Assembly: GCA_021801235.1 (NCBI GenBank)
Contig: JAJYYG010000125.1
Coordinates: 1 to 50,763 of the forward strand
Length of the DNA: 50,763 bases
Source: Actinomycetes bacterium
GTDB lineage: Bacteria > Actinomycetota > Acidimicrobiia > Acidimicrobiales > RAAP-2
Direction: 5' to 3'
The notes under the pieces are model-generated. The model saw nothing but the letters and a program-made list of their open reading frames with translations, had not been told where the DNA came from and searched no databases. Below, one piece after another: positions 17,460 to 24,813 of this stretch (position 1 is its first letter; every line of letters begins with the position of its first letter). The translations under genes were made by a program, and so were the position numbers.

Positions 17460-18179
17460 ATGGAACCCCGGTCCCGGCGGGCACAGCGAAGACGGGAGCA
17501 GTCCGGTGGGCCACCGGCCGGCAAGTCACCGGCCGGCAAGTCTCCGCCCGCCGGGCCACCCGCCGACAGGTCGCCGCCCGGCGGGCCCCACGGCAAGGGT
17601 GCCGCCACCCGGCGGGCCATCCTCCATGCCGCCATCGCGCGCTTCGGCCGCGAGGGCTACCGGTCCACCTCGGTGACGGACATCGCCCGGGATGCGTCGG
17701 TGGGCGGGAGCGTCGCCTACGCCTACTTCCCCAACAAGGAGGGGCTCTTCTTCGCTGCGGTCGACGAGGACGCGGCAGGGCTGATCGGCGAGGCGCTCGC
17801 CTCCGCACTCGGCACACCCGACAGCCGCGACTGGCCGAGGGCGATCATGTTCACCGCGCTCGCCGCGCTCGATCGCCATCCGCTGGCCCGTCGGATCCTC
17901 GGAGGTCTCGAGCCGGAGGTGACCAGCCGCGTGCTCGAGATGCCGAGCCTCACCGATCTGCGGAAGGTGTGCGCGGATCGCCTGCGGGCCGACCAGCTCG
18001 ACGGGATCGTCCGACCGGACATCGACCCCTTCGTGGTGGCCAACGGGATCGTCACCATCATGCTGTCGCTGCTGATGTCGCTCGTGCAGCTGGGCGAGGA
18101 GACCGCCACCGCCTACGGGGACGATGTGGCCGCCGTGTTCGATGCGGCCGTCGCCCCCGTGGCGGACCTCCACGACTGA
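17460..18179 (+). CDS. TetR-family regulator divergent from monooxygenase operon
   Basis: A 239-residue TetR protein. Residues 1-47 are a Gly/Pro/Lys/Arg-rich leader encoded by short repeats (PAGKSPAGKSPPAG). The helix-turn-helix follows at about 48-95, with AATRRAILHAAIARFGREGY and TSVTDIARDASVGGSVAYAYFPNKEGLFFAAV. The remainder is an alpha-helical ligand domain ending in a short Asp-containing tail. The low-complexity leader is unusual and could be upstream DNA translated from a wrong start, but no better in-frame ATG or GTG precedes the HTH. Its position opposite the hydrolase gene points to control of that operon through the AT-rich region at 17393-17428. Confidence 0.85.
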   Translation: MEPRSRRAQRRREQSGGPPAGKSPAGKSPPAGPPADRSPPGGPHGKGAATRRAILHAAIARFGREGYRSTSVTDIARDASVGGSVAYAYFPNKEGLFFAAVDEDAAGLIGEALASALGTPDSRDWPRAIMFTALAALDRHPLARRILGGLEPEVTSRVLEMPSLTDLRKVCADRLRADQLDGIVRPDIDPFVVANGIVTIMLSLLMSLVQLGEETATAYGDDVAAVFDAAVAPVADLHD

Positions 18180-18188
18180 ACCGGGGAT

Positions 18189-18211
18189 GCCCGGACCGCT
18201 CCGGCCCGGGC
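18189..18211. terminator. Hairpin between convergent genes
   Basis: GCCCGG (18189-18194) can pair with CCGGGC (18206-18211) in the 32-bp gap between the TetR gene and the convergent ClC fusion gene. It is a plausible bidirectional terminator without a T-tract. Confidence 0.35.
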
Positions 18212-20782
18212 TCACTCCTCGGTCAGCACGGCCCGGAGCACCGCCGCGCTCGATCGGTCGAGGTCCTTGGTGGCGGTCAACAGGACGAGGCGGTCGTCGG
18301 CGGCCCGTCGGCGCAGGCTCTCGAGCGCCCCGGCAGCCGGTTGTCCCGCCAGCTCCTCCCGGTAGCGACGGGCGAACTCCTCGAACCGCACGGGCGCGTG
18401 CCCGTACCAGGTCCGTAGCGCCGTGCTCGGCGCCACGTCCTTGGCCCAGTTGTCGAACGGGGCTCCGGAGCGTGCGACCCCCCGGGGCCACAACCGGTCG
18501 ACGAGGACGCAGCGGGCGGGGTCCTCGCCGACCGGTCCGTAGACGCGTGCGATCCCCACGTCCGGTGCCTCGGGAGTCTCGGGTCTGTCGTGCACGTCGG
18601 GAGTACCCGGTCCCTCTGGGGCAGGCCCCGATGCGCTCCCGACCAGGGGGAGCGCGCCGGCCAGGCGTTCGAGCTCGCGCAGGTGGAGGGTGGACAGGGC
18701 CTCGAGCCGGTCGGCGCCCTCGGCGGTGAGGTGGAGACGGACGACCCGGTGGTCCTCACCGGACCGCTCACGGGTGACCAGACCTGCCGTCACCGCCCGG
18801 TCCACCAGACCGACCGCGCTGTGGTGCCGGAGCAGCAGGGCGTCGGCGACGTCGCCGATGGTGGGACCCCGGGGATCCCCGCTGCCGCGCACGGCCAGGA
18901 GGAGCTGGTGCTGGGCGGGAGTGAGCCCTTGCGCCCGGGCCTGCTCCTCGCTCCACCGCTGGAAACGCCGGAGACCGGTCCGCAGCGCCAGCAGGCGGGC
19001 GTAGACCTCGTCCGGAAGGCCGGCGCTTCGCTCCACGGCCGCATCTTCCCATCCCGGACGGGTAGAGGCGACGGGCTCCGACGTGTCGTCGTCGGGGTCC
19101 ATTCCCACCGGTGGGACGGGAGGGGATGGTCGCCGGAGGAGGGTGGGCTCCTGGGGGACGGACTCGGACAGCCGCCGCGCCAGCGTCGCCACCACCGTCT
19201 CCCGGGTGACGACGCCCACCGGCACGCCGCCCTCGGTGACGACGACCCGGACGGCGCCATCTCCGAGGAGGTGGGGGAGGGATGCGGCGAGGTGCGAGGT
19301 GGACGGGAGGCATGGCTCGCCGGGGTCGGGCACGGGGGTCGGGAGCGGGTCCATCACCTGGTCCACTCGAACCATGCGGAGGGGGTCCGCCTGCGTGTCG
19401 AGCTCGACCCTGAGGCCGCGCCGGACGAGCTTGTCGGTCATGATCCGTTCGGGGAGGAACCGTTCGCCGGCGAGCTCGGCGACCCCGAGGGCGATCAGCA
19501 TCGGGACGACCAGGTGCGCGTCCCCGGTGACCTCGAGGGCGAAGACCCCGCCGGTGAGGAGCGCCCGCGACGCGACGCCGAAGGTGGCACCCATGGCGAC
19601 CAGGGCGAAGGCGCCCGGCTGGACGTGGGCCGAGGGGAGGAGGTGGGCGAACCCGATCCCCACCATCTCGCCCATGGTCGCGCCGACCAGGAAGATCGGC
19701 GCCAGGGTGCCGCCGGAGGTGTTGGAGGCGAGGGAGAGCCACCACGCGAGCAGTTTGGCGGCGCACAACGCGGCAGCCGTGCCGAGGAGGAACCGGCCGT
19801 TGACCGAGTCGGTGATCGCCCAGTAGCCGACCGAGAGCGAGCCGGGAACGACCAGCCCGATGAGGGAGAACGCCAGGGCCCCGAGCAGGGGGTGGAGGAA
19901 CGGGGGCACAGGCAGGCGGCGGAACCCGGACTCGGCGGCGAACAACCCCCGGTCGACCACCACGCCGAGGAGGCCGGCGGCGACGCCGAGAGCGGCGAAG
20001 AGGGGGAGCTGCATCGCGGGTACGGGGACCTGATGGACCACCGCGAACAGCGGCTCCGCCCCGAGCAGCAGGTCGTGCATCCCGGTGGCGATCCCGGTGG
20101 CCGGCAGCAGGGGGAGGAGCGACCGCAACGAGCGCTCGAAGAGGAGCAGCTCGAAGGCGAGCAGGACGGCGGCGATGGGCGTCCCGAAGACGCCGGCCAT
20201 CCCGGCGGCCGCGCCGGTGGCCAGGAGGATGCGCCGCTCGGCCGGGGTCACCCGCACGACCTGGCCGAGGAGGGAGCCGGTGCATCCTCCGGTCACGATG
20301 ATCGGTCCCTCGGCCCCGAACGACCCGCCGGTGCCCATGGCGACCGCGGCGGACAACGGTTTCGCCACGAGGACGCGCGCGCTCACCCGGCTCTCACCGA
20401 CCAGGATGGCCTCCAGCGACTCCGGGATGCCGTGGCCCTTGATCGACGGGGTCCACAGGGCGAGGAGCATCACGGCCAGGGCACCGCCCAGAGCGGTGGG
20501 GATGAGGACCCACGTCGGGTGGTAGGTGCTGAGGTTCGGGAGGTCGAAGCCGACCCGGTGGAGCAGCGCCAGGTTGCTGACCAACCCGACGAACCGCACC
20601 ACGAGGAATGCGGCGGCACCGCCGACGAACCCCAGCACGGTGCCGAAGCCCGCCAGGATGGCCATTCTCCCGGCGGTCTCCCCGAGGCTCACGTCGCGGT
20701 CGGTTCCGGTTCCAGACGGCGCCCGGAGCCGGAGGCGCCGGAGCGGCCGGGGCTGCTCGTGCCGGTCGCCGGGTCGGTCCAC
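18212..20782 (-). CDS. ClC chloride channel/antiporter fused to MarR winged helix and DUF488 domain
   Basis: One uninterrupted 856-codon frame holds three modules. Residues 33-450 are a ClC transporter with KGHGIPE, GSFGAEGP (gating Glu158), VFGTPIAAVLLAFE (Glu211, at the proton-glutamate position) and about ten hydrophobic helices. Residues 468-545 are CBS-like. Residues 586-712 are a MarR winged helix (LTPAQHQLLLAVRGSG, TIGDVADALLLRHHSAVGLVDRAVTAGLV, RSGEDHRVVRLHLTAEG). Residues 743-855 are DUF488 (VLVDRLWPRGV, DVAPSTALRTWYGH, FARRYREEL, LLTATKD). The GTG start lies a few bases below TATAAT, so the mRNA may be leaderless. MarR-DUF488 pairs are plausible in actinobacteria; fusion to ClC is the odd part. 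No stop codon separates the parts, so this is either a true fusion or a sequencing error that removed one. Confidence 0.85.
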   Translation of the reverse strand: MDRPGDRHEQPRPLRRLRLRAPSGTGTDRDVSLGETAGRMAILAGFGTVLGFVGGAAAFLVVRFVGLVSNLALLHRVGFDLPNLSTYHPTWVLIPTALGGALAVMLLALWTPSIKGHGIPESLEAILVGESRVSARVLVAKPLSAAVAMGTGGSFGAEGPIIVTGGCTGSLLGQVVRVTPAERRILLATGAAAGMAGVFGTPIAAVLLAFELLLFERSLRSLLPLLPATGIATGMHDLLLGAEPLFAVVHQVPVPAMQLPLFAALGVAAGLLGVVVDRGLFAAESGFRRLPVPPFLHPLLGALAFSLIGLVVPGSLSVGYWAITDSVNGRFLLGTAAALCAAKLLAWWLSLASNTSGGTLAPIFLVGATMGEMVGIGFAHLLPSAHVQPGAFALVAMGATFGVASRALLTGGVFALEVTGDAHLVVPMLIALGVAELAGERFLPERIMTDKLVRRGLRVELDTQADPLRMVRVDQVMDPLPTPVPDPGEPCLPSTSHLAASLPHLLGDGAVRVVVTEGGVPVGVVTRETVVATLARRLSESVPQEPTLLRRPSPPVPPVGMDPDDDTSEPVASTRPGWEDAAVERSAGLPDEVYARLLALRTGLRRFQRWSEEQARAQGLTPAQHQLLLAVRGSGDPRGPTIGDVADALLLRHHSAVGLVDRAVTAGLVTRERSGEDHRVVRLHLTAEGADRLEALSTLHLRELERLAGALPLVGSASGPAPEGPGTPDVHDRPETPEAPDVGIARVYGPVGEDPARCVLVDRLWPRGVARSGAPFDNWAKDVAPSTALRTWYGHAPVRFEEFARRYREELAGQPAAGALESLRRRAADDRLVLLTATKDLDRSSAAVLRAVLTEE

Positions 20783-20787
20783 GTCCG

Positions 20788-20798
20788 GATATTATATC
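20788..20798 (-). promoter_or_regulatory. TATAAT -10 within a palindrome, possible leaderless promoter of ClC fusion
   Basis: On the minus strand a perfect TATAAT (20796-20791) lies 8 bp before the GTG at 20782, so transcription would begin within two or three bases of the start codon. The -10 sits inside the perfect 11-bp palindrome GATATTATATC (20788-20798). No convincing -35 is seen. Such an AT palindrome over a -10 is a plausible MarR-type operator, possibly for the MarR domain of the encoded protein (inference). Confidence 0.5.
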
Positions 20799-20852
20799 GG
20801 ACTACGATCTATCGATGGGGACGCGGGTCGTCGCCGTTCCCGTCCGACACGA

Positions 20853-21731
20853 TCAAGGCGCCCCCGTCGACGCCGATGGAGCCGCTCCCGCCTGAGCGGG
20901 TGGTGCTCCGCCGTCGGCCATCTCGTCCATGCCGATCGGCCCCTCGGTGGCACCGGCGAGGAACTGGCGGATCACGGGATCGTCGGACGCGCACATGACG
21001 TCCTTCGGGCCGAACCGGACCAGCCGCGACCGGAACAGCAGCCCCAGATGGTCGGCGGTGCGCATCACCGACGGGATGTTGTGGGTGATGATGAAGAAGG
21101 TCGCCCCCGTCTCGCGCTGTGCGGTCACCACCAGTTCATCGAGGTAGGCGACGCGGACCGGGTCGAGCCCGGAGTCCGGCTCGTCGAAGAGGACGATCTC
21201 GGGGTCGAGCACCATCGCCCTGGCAAGACCGGCCCGCTTCTTCATGCCGCCCGAGACCTCCCCCGGAAGCTTGCCGAGGTGGGCCACCAGGCCGACCAGC
21301 TCGGCGTTGCGGTGGACGATCTCGCGGATCTCGCGTTCGCCCTTCCGGGTGTGCTCCCGCAGCGGGAAGGCGATGTTCTCGTAGAGGGTCATCGACCCGA
21401 ACAGGGCGCCGTCCTGGAAGAGGACCCCGAACTTCCGGCGGACACGGAACAGGTCCTTGTCCGACATCGTGCCGATCACCTCCCCGTCGACGAGCACCTC
21501 GCCCTCGTCCGGACGGAGGAGGCCGATGATGTTCTTCAGCAGGACGGACTTGCCGGTGCCCGACGGCCCCAAGATGGCGGTGGTCTTCCCCCGGGGGACG
21601 TCGAAGGAGACGTCCTTCAGGATGGTGTTGGAGCCGAACCACTTCGACACGCCCCGCAGCGAGATGACCGCGTCGTCACGGGTCGCCCTGGGTACCACCT
21701 GGGGCCGGGGTCTCCGGAGGGCGAGAGGCAT
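20853..21731 (-). CDS. mceG: ABC ATPase of Mce lipid transporter (MceG/MlaF type)
   Basis: A 292-residue ABC ATPase. Walker A GPSGTGKS is at 55-62, the Q-loop is FGVLFQDGALF, the signature is VSGGMKKR, Walker B is IVLFDEPDSGLDP, and the switch His lies in FIITHN. The GALFGSMTLYENIAFPL and SGGMKKRAGLARA patterns place it in the MlaF/MceG group that powers Mce systems through YrbE permeases. A C-terminal extension of about 30 residues, rich in Ala/Gly/Pro, follows; mycobacterial MceG also has a C-terminal extension. It is not in the mce operon but lies 7.5 kb from yrbEA on the other strand, so it probably energises the transporter at 29194-39733. Confidence 0.9.
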   Translation of the reverse strand: MPLALRRPRPQVVPRATRDDAVISLRGVSKWFGSNTILKDVSFDVPRGKTTAILGPSGTGKSVLLKNIIGLLRPDEGEVLVDGEVIGTMSDKDLFRVRRKFGVLFQDGALFGSMTLYENIAFPLREHTRKGEREIREIVHRNAELVGLVAHLGKLPGEVSGGMKKRAGLARAMVLDPEIVLFDEPDSGLDPVRVAYLDELVVTAQRETGATFFIITHNIPSVMRTADHLGLLFRSRLVRFGPKDVMCASDDPVIRQFLAGATEGPIGMDEMADGGAPPAQAGAAPSASTGAP

Positions 21732-21798
21732 CGATCGGGGAACGGGCCAGGGTCCCGGACCTTGCGGTCCCGCGACCCGGCCTGTCGTCGCGGAGGGT

Positions 21799-23166
21799 TC
21801 AGCCGAACAGGCCGGAGACCGCGCCCCCGAGGCCGGAGACCGTGCCCCCGACCGGTGCGGTCACCGACGACCCCGACGACCCGAGCGCCCCGCCGAGCGC
21901 GCTCACCCCGGAGCCGACCCCGGAGACCGCACCCCCGACCCCGGACACCGCGCCCCCGACCGAGACCCCGGACACCGCGCCCCCGACCGGAGCGGTCACC
22001 GACGACCCCGACGACCCGAGTGCCCCGCCGAGCGCGCTCACCCCGGAGCCGACCCCGGACACCGCGCTCCCGACCGGAGCGACCCCCGAGGGGCCGGACG
22101 AACCCGGGCGAGCGGACGAGGGGGTGCCGCCGGACGAGACGGCGGAACCACCGCCAGACGACGAGCTCACCGATCCCGGGCCGGTCGGAGCGGAGGTGTT
22201 CCCCGGTGACGTGGAAGCGGTCCCAGTGCCGGTGCTTCCCGGATGCGCGGTTGTTCCCGACGCCGCGGTGGCCGGTACTGGACCGGTCCGCCCAGAACCC
22301 GCCGGCGCCACGACCGCGGGACGTGGGTGTGCCTGAGGGGCGGTGCCGCCGGAGAGCAGGCCCGTTCCCACGCCGATCGCCAGCATGCCGGCGGCGACGG
22401 TGGTCCCGATGGTCACCGGGGTGAACGCCGAACCTTCTCCCCCGCCGGCGTGCCGGAGGAACGACGTCACCGCCCGGAGCGGCCGGGACGCCGCGCCGAG
22501 GACCCGCAGCCGGAGCACGGCCAGGAGCCCGGCCAGGCTTCCCAGGCCGCCCTCGGGCCCGGCCAGGGAGGCGAACTCGCGCTTCAGGGACTGTCGGGCC
22601 CGCCACAGAAGCGTCTCCACCGCGGTGACGCCGACTCCCTCGTGGTCGGCGATGCGCTGGTAGGACCACCCGGACCCCTCGCGCATGGCCAGCACCCGGC
22701 GGTGACGGTCGTTGAGCTTGGCGAACGCGGTGGTGACCATGGCTGCGTCGACCTCGTGGAGAACCGCGTCCTCGGTGTCGTACGAGCCCAGGTCCACCGC
22801 ATGGAGGCGGCTCTCCTCCACCGGAGTGGTGCGCGCCCGTCCCCGGTGGGTGTCGACGCACAGGTTGGAGGCGATGACGGTCAGCCACGGGTAGAAGCGA
22901 CGCTCTCCCGAGAAGCGGGGGAGGGCCCGCCAGGCGCGGGCGAACGTCTCCTGGACGACGTCCTCGGCGTCGTGGGGGGAACGGAGCCGTTGGAGCGCAT
23001 ACCGGTACAGGCGCCGGTGGTAGCGCTGGTAGAGCGCGTCGAAGGCGCTCCGGTCACCTGCCTGGCACCGCTCCACCAACGCCCGGTCACCTTCGAGGTC
23101 GACATCGCCGTCCCTCGGGGACCGATCGCCCGCACAAGACACGACCTCGTCGCTCCGGATAGCCAT
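21799..23166 (-). CDS. ECF sigma factor with transmembrane helix and repetitive extracytoplasmic tail
   Basis: A 455-residue protein. Sigma region 2 (about 38-105, LYRYALQRLRSPHDAEDVVQETFARAW) and region 4 (about 140-195, LNDRHRRVLAMREGSGWSYQRIADHEGVGVTAVETLLWRAR) are typical of ECF sigma factors. After a linker, residues 249-272 are a hydrophobic segment (VTIGTTVAAGMLAIGVGTGLL) and 275-455 a Ser/Gly/Thr/Pro-rich tail. Near the end, 45-residue repeats carry GSGVSALGGALGSSGSSV. The ATG at 23166 is preferred over the GTG at 23193 because GGGGGAG lies 8 bp upstream. A membrane-tethered sigma factor implies release or local action. No separate anti-sigma gene is adjacent. It diverges from the sortase operon. 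Confidence 0.85.
   Translation of the reverse strand: MAIRSDEVVSCAGDRSPRDGDVDLEGDRALVERCQAGDRSAFDALYQRYHRRLYRYALQRLRSPHDAEDVVQETFARAWRALPRFSGERRFYPWLTVIASNLCVDTHRGRARTTPVEESRLHAVDLGSYDTEDAVLHEVDAAMVTTAFAKLNDRHRRVLAMREGSGWSYQRIADHEGVGVTAVETLLWRARQSLKREFASLAGPEGGLGSLAGLLAVLRLRVLGAASRPLRAVTSFLRHAGGGEGSAFTPVTIGTTVAAGMLAIGVGTGLLSGGTAPQAHPRPAVVAPAGSGRTGPVPATAASGTTAHPGSTGTGTASTSPGNTSAPTGPGSVSSSSGGGSAVSSGGTPSSARPGSSGPSGVAPVGSAVSGVGSGVSALGGALGSSGSSVTAPVGGAVSGVSVGGAVSGVGGAVSGVGSGVSALGGALGSSGSSVTAPVGGTVSGLGGAVSGLFG
21845..22084 (-). repeat. 135-bp direct repeat in sigma-factor tail
   Basis: About 105 bp starting at 21845 recur at 21980 with only a few substitutions, a period of 135 bp (45 codons), so reading frame is kept. 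The copies encode the SALGGALGSSGSSV segments of the tail. Shorter GTC/GGG repeats fill the gap between them. Confidence 0.8.
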
Positions 23167-23226
23167 CGTTCGCACTCCCCCGTTGTCCGCCACAGCAATC
23201 GTGACGGCCCAAGCCCACCCCGCAGC

Positions 23227-23251
23227 GGAACCTTTTCCGGGACTTCGTCCC
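23227..23251. promoter_or_regulatory. Candidate ECF-type promoter/operator between sigma gene and sortase operon
   Basis: In the 204-bp divergent gap, GGAAC (23227-23231) is followed 15 bp later by GTC (23247-23249), resembling an ECF -35/-10 pair pointing toward the secreted-protein gene; the spacer is slightly short. GGGAC-TTC-GTCCC (23239-23251) is a perfect small inverted repeat inside it. On the minus strand TATAGT (23259-23254) is a possible vegetative -10 for the sigma gene. Autoregulation by the sigma factor is inference. Confidence 0.3.
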
Positions 23252-23370
23252 CCACTATACGGATCGCGCCGCGAATTGGAAGGGGTGCGGGGAAAAAAAT
23301 CGCAAGGTCGGGCCCCCGTCCCCGTTGCCCTGGTGTGAGCAAGGTGCTCGGCACGAGGAGAAGGACGGCG

Positions 23371-24810
23371 ATGGAAGCGGAAGTGGTGCTTCGGAGGACG
23401 GCAGGAGCGATCGGGGCGGTGGCAACCGTGTGCGCCCTCGGCCTGGTCCAGGTGGTTGGGACGGTCCCGGCCGGAGCGGCGACGACGGGGCCCGGTTCCT
23501 ACCAGGGGGCGGCGAAGGGGGCCGCGCTGGTGGTGACCCTCGGCGGTCAGACCCTGACCAGTGGATCCACCTCGGTGTCGGGCGACTCCTCCCCGACGGC
23601 GAGTGCCACCGGCGCCGGTGAGCTCCTGCCCGTCCTGGTGGGCTCCCAGAGCGCCACCGCCAGCCAGGTCGGGGCCGACCAGTCGCTCCCCCAGGCGTGC
23701 GGAACCCCGTCAGGGCTCAACGTCCCGGCCCCGCTCAGCTCGCTGGTCGGCATCGGGACCGCCTGCGGATCGGCCGGGGCTTCGATCGACGGGAGCGGGG
23801 AGCCGGCAGCCACCGCCACCGGGTCGGCAGCCGACGTGTCGGTCGGCCTCGGGACGCTGCTCTCGCAGGTCGTCACCGCCGGGTCCCCGTTGGCCGGAGC
23901 GTTGCAGGGCATCCTGGGCTCGCTGCCCACCTTGCCGACCGGCGGGCTGTCGCTCTCGTCCCTCCTCACCCAGCTCGGCGCTTCGGCCGCCTCGGCGACG
24001 GGACTGCTCTCCGTCACGGCCGGGGCCACCAGCAGCGCGCTCACCACCACCGCCTCGACGGTGACCACCTCTTCCAATGCCACCGGCGCCACCGTGTCCT
24101 TGCTGCCCGGGGTGGGCGCCTCGGGGGCGCCGCTCCTGTCGATCTCTGTCGGGGCCTCCCACGTGACAGCCGCTCTGGACCGTGGCACCGGCGTAGGGAC
24201 CGCCACCGCCACCCCCGCCCTGGTGGCCGTCACGGTCGGGACGGCGGCGACCGGGACGCATACCGTCGACATCGCTCCGGGGCAGTCGCAGACCTTCCTG
24301 GCCGGGACGCCGTTGGCGAGCACCGTCACCTTGGGGGCCGGATCGGTGACCCACGGGGCGGGTGGCGCCTCGGCCACGGACGGCGGCCTGGTGCTCGACC
24401 TGGCCCAGGGGGTGGACGGTGGGTTCGAGGTCGACCTGGCCAGCGGCACCGCCTCGGTGGGCGGCGCCGCCTCCGCCGCGCCGGTGGTCCCCGCCGCGGT
24501 GCCGGTGGTCCCGGTCCCCGCACCCACGGCCAGCCCCGTGCCGGAGACGGCGGCGCCGACCGTGATCCCCGACGTGACCGTCGTCCACACGGGAGAGCCG
24601 TGGGGCGGCGCCCTGCCGGCGGTCGGAGCGGCCTTCGCATTCGGACTCGCCCTGTTCTACCGGCGCCGCCTGATGTCGCTGGTGCCGGCGCTGGGCCGGC
24701 TCGGCGCCGGCCGGGTTCACGGAGCACTGTCCGGCCTGGTGCACCACGTGGTCGGACGCCCGGACGGGCGTGGTCCGGGCGGGCGTGGTCCGGGCGGCGA
24801 GGAGAGCTGA
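23371..24810 (+). CDS. Secreted Ser/Thr/Ala/Gly-rich protein with C-terminal LPAVG-membrane-Arg motif, candidate sortase substrate
   Basis: A 479-residue protein of unknown function. Residues 1-37 form a signal peptide (LRRTAGAIGAVATVCALGLVQVV ... PAGAA). The mature part is low in charge and rich in Ser, Thr, Ala and Gly, with a 'choice-of-anchor'-like composition and two Cys. After a Pro/Val-rich stalk (VPAAVPVVPVPAPTASPVP) come LPAVG (about 415-419), a 13-residue hydrophobic stretch and RRR, the layout of a cell-wall sorting signal. LPAVG is not canonical and 45 residues follow the Arg cluster, longer than usual. The next gene, 3 bp on, encodes a sortase. An alternative GTG start at 23335 would lengthen the basic N-region; ATG 23371 has AGGAGAAGGA upstream. 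Confidence 0.75.
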   Translation: MEAEVVLRRTAGAIGAVATVCALGLVQVVGTVPAGAATTGPGSYQGAAKGAALVVTLGGQTLTSGSTSVSGDSSPTASATGAGELLPVLVGSQSATASQVGADQSLPQACGTPSGLNVPAPLSSLVGIGTACGSAGASIDGSGEPAATATGSAADVSVGLGTLLSQVVTAGSPLAGALQGILGSLPTLPTGGLSLSSLLTQLGASAASATGLLSVTAGATSSALTTTASTVTTSSNATGATVSLLPGVGASGAPLLSISVGASHVTAALDRGTGVGTATATPALVAVTVGTAATGTHTVDIAPGQSQTFLAGTPLASTVTLGAGSVTHGAGGASATDGGLVLDLAQGVDGGFEVDLASGTASVGGAASAAPVVPAAVPVVPVPAPTASPVPETAAPTVIPDVTVVHTGEPWGGALPAVGAAFAFGLALFYRRRLMSLVPALGRLGAGRVHGALSGLVHHVVGRPDGRGPGGRGPGGEES

Positions 24811-24813
24811 CCG

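Noticed and set aside
21799-23193. GTG start at 23193 for the sigma factor
   Set aside because: The ATG at 23166 has GGGGGAG 8 bp upstream, while the GTG has no ribosome-binding site.
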